This document shows positions 22,116 to 34,679 of a stretch of 64,000 bases of DNA, piece after piece. Origin of the DNA: Molanna angustata. Its lineage: Eukaryota; Arthropoda; Insecta; Trichoptera; Molannidae. Positions within the stretch are counted from its first letter, which is position 1; every line of letters begins with the position of its first letter. Location: the NCBI GenBank assembly GCA_963576475.1, contig OY754979.1, forward strand, positions 30,149,578 to 30,213,577. The letters are read 5' to 3'. The position numbers and the translations under genes are program-made. The notes beneath the pieces were generated by a model that saw only the letters and a program-made list of their open reading frames with translations, had not been told where the DNA came from and made no database searches.

Positions 22116-22469
22116 ACATATTATATATTCGTCTTGAATTTGATATTTATGAAACATCTGGACTCTGAAAATTAAGTTTTTTGTTGTTGAAAATAGGCTG
22201 CAAAAGATATAATTTATTTGTATTTCATTAACAAATTGAATTCCTTGAATTTAAGCTAATTGAACTACTGATAGATTGAAAGAACTGGGTCAAATCCTAA
22301 GAAGAAAATATGGATAATTGTGGTAAAACAATATTGCGGTTATAAATATGTCACTTATGTTAAATTTCTACAGAATAGATACTTCAGAATATATAGATAC
22401 GTCAGAAAATAGTGATAATAATAATATCTATAGCGCCATTTAAAGTTTCACGATCATTCCAAGGGCGCT

Positions 22470-22605
22470 TACATTTCGGTCTTATGTTGCTCTACGAAAC
22501 AAAGCTGTTTTCAGTCCTTTAGGGAAAGAGCTCTTGCTTTGAGTAGGTAGGTACTGCGGACATCTGGAGGCAATCTATTCCACTTTATCGGACCTCTCAA
22601 CTCAC
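22470..22605 (-). pseudogene. Possible LINE C-terminal scrap
   Basis: The minus strand reads WNRLPPDVRSTYLLKARALS before frame loss. LWN-x-LP-x-x-VR..S is the typical end of jockey/CR1-group polymerases. Only about 40 codons, so this is a weak call. Confidence 0.4.
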
Positions 22606-22619
22606 TCTGGACACTTCAA

Positions 22620-24405
22620 TAAAGAAAATAGTGTAATTCAAATATACTTGGTTTTTTATCAGTTAAGTCTTTTATACTTTTATACGTTTGAGTGGATTGA
22701 GATTTTTTATAGCAAAAATGTAATGCGAAATTATTGTTAATGTTACCTCAGAACAGGTAATAAAGTTATATTGTATCAATTTGATGTATTATGAAAATAA
22801 GTAAATAAAAAAAAGTTTATTAATAAATTTATGTAACATCGTTTTTCCGCGCCATAAATGAGCCGGTGATAGTGGATTATGTATAAGAAAATGGGCGATG
22901 TAAAATTAAACAGCGTTTTGAAATTGTGAAATTAAGTGCCTCTGAAATTACCAAGCTAAAGGACGTAAAACAGAAGGTTTTAAAATAACGCGACCATACT
23001 TAACTAAAATGAAAACGTTGTGGAACAAAAAAAGTGGTGTTGAAAACTGCAGAATCAAACCTCCTTGAAATTATCATATGGTTAAAAAGTGCGACCCAGA
23101 AATATCTTTTATCAGTAGAATTAATAAGCATTCAAATATGTACATTTGTACATTGGATCAAAGGGAAGACATTGTGATGCAATAATATGAATAATAACAT
23201 CTACATAAATGATAATCTTCTCCAGTCCAAACAAGGAGATGCTTTTGTTAGGCCAACTCATGTATCAGATAATGTTTGGTACTTAAACAACTAAGGAATG
23301 CATTTCTTTCACCGAGTACTCATAATATCTTGTTGAATTGCATGTGCTGGAATGTACACTGACGTCATACAATCTCTTACAATACACAATATAATAATGG
23401 TCTTTCATTTATTCATTAACCTACTTCAGAAAAAAGTTAATGAAGAAACAGAAACGCTCAATGCAAGATGAGATGGATCATAACAGAAATATCATTCAAA
23501 ATAATAAAGTATATATAATTTGATAATGTAGACTAGACAAAAGTCAAATGATCTTAAATCTGATTGAAGTGGTTGACCAAATGAATCTTATGACCGTATT
23601 AAGAAAATGCAGACAAATGGATATAAGTTTTGAATAAAATTATTGTAAAGACCAGTAGATAAATACTCTACATATGATTCAAAAGTAGACCAAAATAGTA
23701 TTCTATGACCAAATTCAGAAAACCCAGTATTGATGGCAATAAGTATTTGAAGGTTCTAGACAAAATGCCTAAATTACTCAAATAGACATCGGAGAGTATG
23801 ATCAAATGGAATTTTGGCATTGAAATAACGCGAACAAAAATTCAGCGTCACAACATATATTTTGAATTCATATTTATTTGGTCTACATATTTTATTTTTT
23901 AACAAGAATCGATTTAAGAAAAGACCAAGTCGACAACCCTGAGGTACTCCAAAAAATACACAAAAATCAAACTATTCTCCGAAATACGAAAAAATTCCAA
24001 TCGTGTGCAAAAATAACAAAATAAATCAATTTATTAATACATAATCAAATTCCGCATATAAAGGCTACTTAACGATACTTCGACAGAAAACACTTAAACA
24101 AACAATGCCCCCCAACGATGCTGACACATAAAAAAATCATTTGTGCATGAGCCAATAAACAAATATGTAAAATTGAACTTAAACACTCACAATGCACCTT
24201 TGTAAACAACCAAAACAATTGGTTTACTCGAGGAAACCAACATTTATGACGCATCCAGAAAAGTTGAGTAAACACAACGAAAAGAATAAATAAACTGTGA
24301 AAAGAAATTATTTCAATATTTGGAGAAAAATGGCATGTCGATGCTGTTTTAAATTATCTTTTAATAATCTGAATAATGAGCTCCTACTATATCAATCTAT
24401 TTATA
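22620..24405. other. AT-rich DNA, nothing recognised
   Basis: No gene or repeat family recognised. Confidence 0.5.
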
Positions 24406-24409
24406 GCAC

Positions 24410-24620
24410 ATCTATCAATACTTTGGACGCATTACCGTAAGGGTTCCCGATAACACCGAATAGCTGGCTAGTCGTAATGGGAATCGTGGAGGGTAGAAGA
24501 TGCAGAGGTCACTCACTGACTTGACAGAGTAACCTTGTCGAGTCCATTACAGGATCTTCAATAATCAATTCCCTTAGATTTGCCCGAGACTGTTATATAT
24601 AGCGGTAGATCATTTGTCAA
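24410..24620 (+). pseudogene. LINE C-terminal relic
   Basis: The translation, with one frameshift, gives QYFGRITVRVPDNTE then LVVMGIVEGRRCRGHSLT, followed by SNLVESITGSSIINSLRFAR. This corresponds to the widespread YFGHI..R..DN-EKL-x-x-x-G-x-VEGRR-x-RGRSP..W-D block of insect LINEs. It is interrupted by stops. A different LINE tail lies directly downstream. Confidence 0.6.
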
Positions 24621-24689
24621 ATGATTGAGTGAACCCGCAGTCCTGTCATGAACCCATGAAAAAGAAGACTATTAAAGAGAATCATATTT

Positions 24690-24850
24690 ATAATATATCC
24701 ATAGTTGTGCCTGTCTCAGGGAAGGTGGGCTGATGATATTGTACCCGTCACTAGAAGTAGATGGGTTCAAAAAGCCTAAAAAAGACGAGTGGAAGTACTT
24801 AGAAGACACCTAAAACCAGCGATAGAGAGATGGTTGAAAGAAGAATAAAT
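24690..24850 (+). pseudogene. LINE C-terminal relic (GRWADDIV type)
   Basis: Reads VSGRWADDIVPVTRSRWVQK A*, then degrades. The R-W-x-DD-I/L-V..x-x-x-RW-x-Q-x-A pattern is a recurrent insect LINE C-terminus. Very short and decayed; it follows 24410-24620 on the same strand and could be the same insertion. Confidence 0.5.
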
Positions 24851-24859
24851 GCATGAACC

Positions 24860-26790
24860 TCGTGAGTGTTTCATTCGATTCGATGTTGACGGCTACATTT
24901 TGTGGAGAAATCTGACACAAAAATAAATTTCAATTACACCTTCAAACTTCAAACCATGTTCATTCTAGTCCTGGGCATTTCTGCACCATTGAGTGGGTCA
25001 TCTAAGAGATATTGAAAAATATTGCAATATCGTCCACAAAAGACACAATACAGGGAAATGAAATTAATCATCCAACCAAGATATTTTACAATAACCAGAA
25101 TCCACTTTGTGTTGGTAATAAAACAACTGGTTTTAATATGTTTATGGATACAAGTGTTTTGAATGATAAACAATTGCGTCACGCAGAAGGTAAAGCTGAC
25201 ACACTACTTCAATAAATAATTATAAAGGAAATTAAAATGATGGACTTAAAGTTCCGACTACCAAAGTAAAGACAACAGCCAAACTATATCTAATAGACAA
25301 AGCAAATTGCATTAAAAATAGACAAACTAATAAAATAGACAAGACAGAAGAATAGAAGAATCTGTTCCCATCGACACCAGTTTCGATTATGGGAAATAAT
25401 GGCGCACCCACTGTGAAGAACCCAGAGAACTAACAAAACCAGAAAGTGTCAAGGAGAGAAATTTCTATCACTAAATTTAAGAACAACACGAAAAAAATAT
25501 TTCACCGAAAAGGCATCCTACATCTGAATATCGTCTGGATCAAACAATACTATTTCTTTAACGGAATTTGATTACGGTTTCAGTATTTACGAACCTCTGA
25601 AGCGGAATAAATTTTCCCTGACTCGACGATACCAACTCGACTTTATTTCTTAGGTCCAAAAATGATACAAAAACTCCTTTTGAATGACAAAACGGCACTC
25701 AATAAATTACAATAGGCACAATTTGGTACATCACAATAAAAATGAAAACTATATGTTTTGATTCAACATATAATATACATTTAATGTAAAGTTTTAATCA
25801 AAGACCTTATATACTATTATTATAAGGTCTTTGGTTTTAATAGATATTACATTCAAATAATTCAATGACTATTTTATCGAAAATAAAACTATTACACACA
25901 ACAAACACAGATCATGCAATCACATGTTGATTATTAAATTATTAAAATAAATGGATTTTTGATACGTTTTTTATCGACGGACAATTCTTGGTGAATTTCC
26001 ATGTTGACATAGAATAAAATAATGTTTTAGTATCAATGAAATCAGTAAAACGAATGTTTTATATTTAATGATATTTATTATTTTTTTATACGTACTATAG
26101 TTTTGGTAGCACTCAGATATTTTGTTGATATTTATATGCGCTGTTATTGAACACGAAACAAATAAATTTAAAGTAGACATAAAATAATAAATTCTACTGT
26201 TACCTTTAATGATTTTTTGTATCTTGAAAAAATATGTAAATGTCTCAACGAAAAAAATCTTGGTTACTAAAAACAATCAAAATAGAACTCGAGAATCTAT
26301 AGGGTTGAAATGTGGTACAGAGACCCCGGGCCACAAAACCTAATCCTTTAATATTTACGTTAAGTATCTGGATTGTTGAATTATTCCCAACTGAAGCATG
26401 ATCGATACGTATATTGCATTTTATTTTGATGTTTTAAATTCTATCTAATTAGCTAATTCTTTCATGGTAGTGGAAAGTTTTACATTTCTTAATAAGCCAA
26501 GAATTATGTATCTCACGATAACAAATTATGAAATAATTTTCATAATAATAATAGATTATTTTGACTTTCTGAACCTTCTCGTAAAAACTGTTAGTAAAAA
26601 CAGAACTGATTAATAAATACTATTGAATCAAACACAAAAAAAGTTCTGAAGAAAGGCATAAATTCTTCAGTGATGAATTAGGATTGAATTATTTCAAACA
26701 AATCACTCGGATGTTATTCTCGACGCGTTAAAATCATTCCAAAAAGTAACATATACATTTTTTAAAAGTACATCACAGCACTACAAAATA
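24860..26790. other. AT-rich DNA, nothing recognised
   Basis: No gene recognised. It holds the micro-palindrome at 25799-25834 (separate entry). Confidence 0.5.
25799..25834. mobile_element. 36-bp palindromic micro-element with 7-bp duplication
   Basis: CAAAGACCTTATA, a short spacer, then its exact inverse TATAAGGTCTTTG and a final G. Flanked by TTTTAAT on both sides (25792-25798, 25835-25841). Related to 9714-9752. The duplication also contains TTAA, so a TTAA-specific element cannot be excluded for this copy, but the other copy is flanked by TCATAAA. Confidence 0.6.
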
Positions 26791-26794
26791 ACTA

Positions 26795-26885
26795 TATGCG
26801 TAGGAGACCTCTGGGAAGACCAGGGCACAGAATGAGGAACAATGTCACTCAAGATCTGAACGTGCTGATTGTTTGTGATGAGTCT
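26795..26885 (+). pseudogene. LINE C-terminal scrap related to 2630-2890
   Basis: Reads MRRRPLGRPGHRMRNNVTQD LNVLIVCDES. Compare RQRFMNNVNRELNVLMVCND at 2630-2890: same order, about half identical. Too short to classify. Confidence 0.45.
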
Positions 26886-27089
26886 TAAATTAAATTCTTA
26901 AATTCATTTTGTTCATTTTTGGAATGTTTTTTCACTCTGTTAAACACAAAAAACTTTAGAATTATAAAACCATTCTATCAATGGGCCATTCCTTTATCAA
27001 TGCGCAAACCATTCACAAACCATTCAAAAGATTCTCTCAAAACTCCCACAGACCTGCCTGCTCGATAAAGAACCCCCAGCAAGTTGTAC

Positions 27090-27276
27090 CTTTGAACTTG
27101 GTCAAGTTCTCCTCATAGACCTGGTCGTGAGGCCCTGACTGAGGGTCCACGCCGGGTCCGGCGACGTGCGGCGACCGCTGATAGTACTGGCCGCCTCCGT
27201 TGACAGTCCCTCCGTCTCTCAGCAACTCCTGAGGGTCGAAGCCCAGCCTGTCTTTGTAGTAGGCCTGTGTCGTCAT
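27090..27276 (-). CDS. First coding exon of an unrecognised host gene (partial)
   Basis: The minus-strand frame starts at the ATG in ACCAAGATG (a good insect initiation context) and runs 62 codons: MTTQAYYKDRLGFDPQELLR, DGGTVNGGGQYYQRSPHVAG, PGVDPQSGPHDQVYEENLTK, FK. It reaches AAAG|GTACAA, a plausible splice donor (GT at plus-strand 27089-27088). The reading frame stays open into the intron only to 27037. The exon is far more GC-rich than its surroundings and has a varied, non-repetitive amino-acid composition rich in Gly, Pro and Gln. No domain is recognised; it would be a hydrophilic, probably disordered N-terminus. Downstream exons are not identified in the lower-coordinate sequence, so a long intron or a neighbouring window is implied. 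A promoter or 5' UTR may lie at 27280-27540 or further upstream, for example the GC-rich patch at 30790-31060. Confidence 0.65.
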
Positions 27277-27279
27277 CTT

Positions 27280-28485
27280 GGTTCCGCCACTTTAGACGCA
27301 ATTCAAAAACAACTCACAAACTCGGGAGAATCGTTCGTTTCGTTTACAAAAATAAAAAAAATCACAAGTTATACATTTATTATTAATATGGCAATCTTTG
27401 TTTCGGCAGGTCCTTGCCCTGTTGTTACTTTTGCGTGAGTCACAGAGCCGACTGACACACTTTTAATCCCTTCGGTATTGTCAGCTATAGAGTAAAGTAA
27501 CTTAACCAGTCTTGGCTTTTTTAGCAAGGTCGTTCCTACAGTAAGTATTATATCTTTTTAATTCACTCGCAGTATATATTTTTATATTTTTAAATATAAA
27601 TCTTCTTCGATTCGCTTCAACACCGCGAGAAGCGAAAGTGGAATATATTAATATAATTAATTTTAATTGATTTGATATATTATAATGATAATTATTATTG
27701 TGGTTAACGAGAATTTTTTTATTTTTAAATATATATAAATAATTATGTTATGGTTTAAAAAATTATGGCAACTTTAGTTATTGGTTAAGGCTAAAATTTT
27801 ATTATTTATCGAGTAGTTTTAATATATTTACTTGGAATTTTTTTTAGAAAAATTGAGCCGAAATTCGTTATTTAAATATCTTTTAATTAAGGAATGTTAC
27901 GTAGATTCGTTATTTAAGTATAGATTAATGTTTCGTTGTTGTTGATTAACACACACGATGGTTTTGATTCTCCCTTGATTTTTGTTTAAATCGTCGATCA
28001 CAGATGTCAAGTTAGGCGTGTCCCATCAAACACGAGTTATTTTTTTTATATTACATGGACAACTCTTTCGATATTCGTTTCGTTGACACTTTTTCCATTC
28101 ACTGTCATTAGGATTTTTTGTCGACTACGAAAAATCACATGACACAATTTGACACCTGAATTGAAATAAATAACTTTTGGTTACAAAAAAAAAAAACACT
28201 CAACAATGATTGCCCGATTGCGATGTATAATATGAATATGTACAAAATCAAACGACCGAAGGCAACTAAAAACGATAGATTGAATTCTAAGACATTGAAA
28301 TAAATAAATATAGTTAGAGAATAACCATTATATGAAATGATTTCTAAGAAGACAACGTATTAAAGAAAATAATTCCTCATTACAGGAATGTGAAACGATG
28401 TCAATATAAGAACAATTCATGTCTAATTAGCTTTTTTTGTCTTAATATACTTAATTAAGGCAAAACCTTATTGAAAACATAAAAA
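27280..28485. other. Sequence upstream of the exon at 27276; no gene
   Basis: Directly upstream (27280-27540) is moderately GC-rich and could hold the 5' UTR or promoter of the minus-strand gene. I see no certain TATA box or initiator. The rest is AT-rich with nothing recognised. Confidence 0.35.
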
Positions 28486-28487
28486 AA

Positions 28488-28940
28488 TAAATTATTTATA
28501 TTGACTTAACTATTTTGAAGACACTATAGTTTTACTTCCACTCAATAAATTAACTTTTATAAATTAATTATTGGAACGTTTTCAGACTTTCGTCCATCAA
28601 CAGCAACGTCGTTACTTAAACTTCGTCGTTATTAAAACATAAAAAATTTTCACAGATACGTAGATGATATTTTCTTCACATTTACTGGAACAAAAAGACA
28701 ATCAAACAACCTGCTAACGCTCTTTAATTCACAACATAAAAATATTCAGTTTACCAGTGAAATCAGCGAAGATAAAAACCTAAACTTTTTATATATAACA
28801 ATAACCATACATAAAAACCAATTCAAATTCAAAATATTTAGAAAAGAGACGTTACAATAATTAATTTATAAAAGTTAATTTATTGAGTGGAAGTAAAACT
28901 ATAGTGTCTTCAAAATAGTTAAATCAATATAAATAATTTA
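28488..28940 (+). mobile_element. Penelope-like RT fragment between 83-bp inverted repeats
   Basis: The frame at 28633-28860 (no ATG) reads KNFHRYVDDIFFTFTGTKRQ, SNNLLTLFNSQHKNIQFTSE, ISEDKNLNFLYITITIHKNQ, FKFKIFRKETLQ and stops. YVDDI, then N-x-x-H-x-x-I-x-FT-x-E, LNFL-x-x-x-I and F-x-I-x-RK-x-T is the palm signature of Penelope-like reverse transcriptases. The fragment is bracketed by inverted repeats 28488-28570 and 28858-28940 that differ at one position. Just inside the left repeat, the minus strand of about 28574-28605 has TTGATG, the stem-loop GAC-GAAA-GTC, then TGAAAACG, a degenerate hammerhead-like core. Penelope-like elements characteristically carry such motifs in their terminal repeats. 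The upstream RT and the GIY-YIG endonuclease are absent. A possible downstream scrap (..LQYQNGYAAIK, about 29415-29455) is too weak to call. Confidence 0.8.
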
Positions 28941-28944
28941 TAAT

Positions 28945-30785
28945 GGCATTCCACAGTGTGAATAATAAGAACTTTGAAAACTTATTATCAGCCTGTACGG
29001 CAAATAAAATAAATAATATTTTAGCATTTATTCTATTTAGTTAGTTATAAATATCAGATACGAAAAATAATAGCATTCAAATTTAAAAATATATATATCA
29101 AACTCATAAAAAAGAAAGTTTCTTATTATCCCAACATATTATACGAAATACCACCCATTTATACAAAATTATTTAGGCAATGTCTTAGAAAAAACAGAGC
29201 ACAAACGAATATCACATTTATAAATTAAGGGAGAGCTTTTAAAATATCGCATTTATAAGAAGTACCCCTATAAATGAGATAAGATCAAATAAATCAAAAG
29301 GCAGATATACCCACAATTAAATTCACCAAATATTTTCAACAAAATACTCAAGATGAATGAAATGTTTCCTATATTCTTCATTAACACAAATAACGAGGAG
29401 TATAAACTTGAATTCAAGGTGTTACAATATCAAAACGGATATGCAGCAATAAAATAGTATAAAACAGGTAATTACAAATAAATTGGGATAAATTGACGAT
29501 ATTGGAATAAGCTATGATATAATGTTGTTCAAAAATTCAGACAATCAATATAAATATGAAACCTTACTGTTACTAACAATTGAAGTTAATACGGCGGTAA
29601 CAATTGATACGGATTAAAAATACAATGTTTTTAATATAAAACTTGAATGAAATGACTAATTTATTCGTAAATTGTTGTTATATTATATTATTTTTTATCA
29701 AACAACGGCTATTTTAGCAACATAATTACTTCAGACGTATGTGGAGCGTGACTGACACAAAATATACCATATTTTGTTTTCCGCCAAATTTAATATTAAT
29801 TTCGAGACATCGAATAGCTAAAGCGAATTTGTAACGACAAAATATTACAAATAAAACGTGTACAGATAAAAATAACTCAGAGAGTCAATTGTGAGAGAAG
29901 AAACAAGCAAAGGATATATAAGACAAGACAGAATGCAGAACACTATATAAGAAAAAATAATAGCCATTCTGTCAAGATGTTTAAATGGTCTCACCGCTGT
30001 CAGAATCACATAACAAGTTATGGTAAAATGACAAAAAAGGTATTAGTACGTATGCCGAAAAAAAAAACAAAATGAAATATACTGAAGATAAAATGCAAAT
30101 GTAAAAAAAATAATCACACAAGAAAACCGAAGTCCTTGAAAACTCTTGATGGAAGATTGAATCAATAAAACTGGTAATTAACACCCAACAGACACAAAAA
30201 AAACAAATTTTAATGCAATTATCGTTCGCGACACAAGAATGTCTTCTTCATATTTTGACATCTCAAAGGAATACAATTATGTCTATAAGAATAATTCCAT
30301 GACAACATAACGATATACAAGATTATGACGGATAGCTAGCTGTAAACAAACAGATCTAAACGTCTGTAATATAATAAGTAACCTAAAGAAAATAGGAAGC
30401 GGTCAAATGACTTGAAGACAAGGTACAACATTATGAATATAGAACGTGAAACATTCTCTTTCTGACTCATCGATATTTTCTTACTACATACAAAAATTAT
30501 TTTCATAAAACTGGTGAGGAAACACAAAAAAAACTGATGCGGCGAATAACTACCACTAAAATACCGATGAGAAATAGACAGCATTCCTTGTGTGTAGACG
30601 ATTAAGATTAGAAGGAAATTATAATACAATGCAACTAGATAACGCATCGGATAGGGTCAGTTCGATTGATCACCCAATGGCCATCTTCAGCGATGATTAT
30701 TATATCATTTACATCACTCACTGGATTTAATCAAACTTATATTTTATGATTTAAAAACACCTTAATGATCGAGGTTATGTTGTGT
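28945..30785. other. AT-rich DNA, nothing certain
   Basis: No gene recognised. A short stretch near 29380-29455 (EEYKLEFKVLQYQNGYAAIK) faintly recalls the segment after the RT of Penelope-like elements, but the match is short. Confidence 0.4.
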
Positions 30786-30789
30786 ATCG

Positions 30790-31060
30790 CGTTTGACAGA
30801 TGCACGATATCGGCACGACCGGACGGAACAGAAAAACCCGCGCTCGCCTCACGCCGTTCCAAAGGCGACTGCCAGCGAAAAGAATGCTCTACACATTGGT
30901 AAACGAAGACAACACGGTGTACCCCAAGGTTCGCTAGCGTGTCCAAAGGGACAGTTAGACTCCGCGTCGACTTTTGGAGACATGTAAACAATAAACTGCG
31001 CTCGCGTTAAAGTGCCTGACTAAATCCACGTAATAAGTATTAAACTGCGCACGATGAATG
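30790..31060. promoter_or_regulatory. GC-rich patch, possible promoter or 5' exon
   Basis: This patch stands out by its CpG content (CGACCGGACGG, CCCGCGCTCGCC, ACTCCGCGTCGAC). Frames on both strands are open for 60-80 codons but have no recognised domain, as expected of GC-rich non-coding DNA. It lies 3.5 kb upstream of the minus-strand coding exon at 27276 and could hold its promoter or 5' UTR exon. This is a positional inference only. Confidence 0.3.
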
Positions 31061-31064
31061 AGAC

Positions 31065-34000
31065 GGCGGTAAAACTAGCCAACAACGCAAAAGAGAAAAA
31101 CGTGTTTTCTAACTAAAAACTATGAATCGAGTCGTGATACACGTTTTGGTGTAAAGGCCTAAACAGTCGATAAGGTGTATAGTCAGTACAGTGTACACAT
31201 AATTTACCTGCCGAGTTCACGGTGTATTATAAATTATAAGAGCAAAGAAAACACGGGAAATATAACGAAAGAACTTGTACAGAGATATCATGCGCTAGAC
31301 CGTGTCTAACAATTCTGTATCCCCAATAACATGGGGCCACTTTTCTACGTTTTGTTAAAGTTAAGGAATTGAATCATTGCAGTTTCTTATCTTCAAGTGG
31401 GCGTTAAACCGACACAGTTCATTTAGATACATAGGCTCGCACGTATGTATGTATATAGGACTAGTTTGTCATTCATAAGATTTTCTTTAATTTTTAGAAG
31501 AAAAATAAGGTCAATTCAAATTAGATTTCTGCAGGAAATAATATTGCAAGCAAATGACTTAACGACATGAATGGAGATTAGTAGGTACGGCAAAGTTAAA
31601 CGCAAAAGTAGCAAATACCGTAATAAATACACAAAGTAAACCTGTTGAAAATATTAAAGTAATGCCTGTTAAAGAAATTAGAATAATGATAATTATTAAA
31701 TTTCTTTCGGATATTAAAAAAATCAAGGTAAAGTATGGACGGATGAACTGAACATACAAGTTCACGATCACGAAGATTATTAGGCTTAGATCACTAAACC
31801 GGAATCTGACGATATATGATGGCATCTAAAGATTTCAGTGTGCTGTAACTTGCAGTAATATTTTGGTACTTTGAAAAATATTGCTTAAGATGTTTTTTAT
31901 TGCTTTAGTTTCATCTCTTTCTTCATTCATTCATTTTGTTCATTCGAACTAAAACAACGTTTGTCACTTTAAACGTTTAGCCTCAGAATTATTCTCTTAA
32001 ATGAAATATTAAAATACATTGTCAATTGCAGTATTGGTCATGTTTCACAATTAAAGAATGTTTTAGTTGAAGTCCGTTGCAGGATGGATTGATAGTTCTT
32101 TGATAAGATTGACAGATTTGATGACAGAATCCTTTTATAGATCGAGATAATAATTGAGGTTAGTAATGGAAATGATTTCGGAAAAGCACATGTCCCACTG
32201 AGTTGATGGGAGGGATGTTGTTCTTGATCTAATATATTTTTAAAAACAGCTCACTAAGTGGTATAGAGCAAAGTATGTATTTACATCGTAATTATTCCTA
32301 GAAATTATTCAAAGGCATTGAGAAGACCTTATTGAAAATATTTGGATCAAATTACAGATCCACACTTGGCAATCTCAAAAAAAAACTATATAAATTAAAT
32401 CCAGAGGCACGTCACGATGCCGGTCCTTCCAGATTAGGACCAAGTTAAGATCCATAAAAGGACAAACGTGTACCGATCGGCGCATAACAAATCACTCAAC
32501 ATTTTGACAGGTGGGGTCAGATGAAACTTGATATTGTAATAATATCATTTCTTTCTCTCGGCGGCAACAAATCTCACGAATAAATAAATTCACGTGAAGC
32601 TCAGTTAGACCTTCGACATTATGAGTCACAATAATTCACAATACTTAACTACGTCTTATAAAACTCGCCACTCTTTGCTATAGAACCTATAGGTAATCAA
32701 ATCGAAGCAAAAACTATTTTGATAACATTTAATGATAATGTTTTGATTTTTGAGACTGTCGAATTTTTTACAGAAAAATATTTAGCTGTATCACAATCAG
32801 GTGAAAGAGTTTAATTAAAAAGGTATTTTAGTAATTTTAAGCTAAAAGAGCATCTTTAGCTATCAACTGATAGAATATATGTTTTTCCATGGTAGTATAA
32901 ATATATATTTTTTTTACTCTTGTCCAGCCAAATCATAGTTTTCAAAGCTTATCGATTCCTCATACAACATTTCGTCGCAAAGACTAAGGTCACGTGGGAT
33001 TTAAATTTCACGATGCAAAAGAATAATTGTAGATGTATATGAATGGCATTCTTTTCTAACCCGAAAGATCCGTTGTTTAGCAAAATTTGGCTGACCTAGC
33101 ACAAAAAACAAGACAGATGGTGTAATTATTACAAAAAACTTTTGGTTGATATTAACAATATATTCAACGTAACAATTAAAGTTACGGTTTACGAATGTAC
33201 AAAAGCATGATTATATATACACAGAAGAGGGAATCTAGATCCTCTCTTCTGTGATATTATAGAAAGAATGCATGATCGAACACCTGACGTAGTCAATATT
33301 AACTTATTTGATTCAACAACCAGTGATGGGTTTGGTCTGGTTGAGTGAACCAGACTAGTAGTTTATTACAGAACAGTGTGTCGAATAGTATTTATTCATG
33401 ATTGTTTGTACAAACAAGTGTTTAGAGGGCCACAGCGGAATCCCTTCCAACGAACTCAACCAACGTGTGAAGCCTCAGTTTACAAAAGTTAGAATAATAG
33501 GAGGAAACCTATAGATGTAGAAGCGAAGACTATTCCACTGCAGAAGTGTGTGGTATTTAGTTCAATTTACCTACGGAATGAGGTGATATGTATTTTTTGA
33601 ATCACTTAAAAATCACACTAAACGAAATGCCTCTCATGTAGCTTAGCCAAGGTTTGCTGAATTAAAAATAAAACAAAGTATCAAAAATGATTTACGGCTG
33701 AATAATTGTATGAAATACTTAAAATCATTTAAGGAACTGGCTATAAATTGGTTAATGAGAGGTTAGCCGTCATATGTAATTTGAGTCACGATTATAAAAC
33801 AATTTGGTTCAATTGATAAGTAAACCCAAAAGTGACTAGAATAAAAAAAACATCATGGGTGCATGGAAACACGAGTTAGTTTTCAATGTCACGTAACATG
33901 TTTGAGTAATAACGACAAACCCGATTTTTTTTTAAATTTGGGCAACACTACAAAACAAAACAAATTTGTTGTGATTCAATTGCTAGAAACCAGCACCTTC

Positions 34001-34340
34001 GAAGTCACGAAGGATTTATAATGCAATATGCCATACTATTGAGTGAAATATTTTTGAAATTTGATAAGTGGGACGTTTGACTAAGGTACGGAAAGATCGA
34101 AACATCGCCAAAAATAAATAGTTTGGCTTATCAAGACTCGAATTATCTCAATCTACCTCTAGGGCATAGAGTTATAGAAACATGACTTCTAAGAAAGTCT
34201 GTGAGAGAAAGAATTTATGCTTTCGTGATACATTGTGGAAGTCTAATGGGTTCATATGACTCGAAAAAATATATGCACAAACTACAGATAAAGATATTTT
34301 GTCATCAATCTGTTAATCATCCTTCAATATTTTGGATACA
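31065..34340. other. AT-rich DNA, nothing recognised
   Basis: No gene or known repeat seen. A short inverted repeat at 33221-33251 (CACAGAAGAGGGAATCTAGA, then TCCTCTCTTCTGTG) is noted without interpretation. Confidence 0.5.
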
Positions 34341-34344
34341 TTAC

Positions 34345-34670
34345 CAAAACGGATAAAATCGAAATGCTCGTCGAAACGGCTTTGCCGAAATGGATAAATT
34401 CGAAATTTTTGTCGAATTTTTTTTGCAAAAACAGCTTTGCCTAAATGGATGAACTCGAAATGCTCGTCGAAACGGCCTTGCAAAACGGTTTTGCCGAAAT
34501 GGATAAACTCGAAGTGCTCGTCGAAATGGCTTTGCAAAACAGCTTTGTCTAAATGGATAAACTCGAAATGCTCGTCGAAACGGCTTTGCTTGCCAAAACG
34601 GATAAACTCGAAATAATCGTCGAAACGGCTTTGCTAAAATGGGTAAACTCGAAATGCTCGTCGTAATGGT
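34345..34670 (+). repeat. Minisatellite, about 6 imperfect units
   Basis: Units built on AAATGGATAAACTCGAAATG, CTCGTCGAAACGGCTTTGC and CAAAACGGCTTTGC repeat with a variable 45-65 bp period. Unit starts fall near 34349, 34388, 34444, 34496, 34550, 34600 and 34640. Units differ by substitutions and by presence of the short CAAAACGG module. The antisense frame reads as repeated HFEFIHFGKAV-type peptides, a consequence of the repeat rather than evidence for a protein. Confidence 0.85.
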
Positions 34671-34679
34671 AGAAGATCC

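Noticed and set aside
21870..22157. Minus-strand 95-codon ORF
   Set aside because: Antisense shadow of the LINE C-terminus at 21922-22101.
30737..30991. Overlapping ORFs on both strands in the GC-rich patch
   Set aside because: No domain or splice context, and high GC alone lengthens random frames. Kept only as a possible regulatory region.
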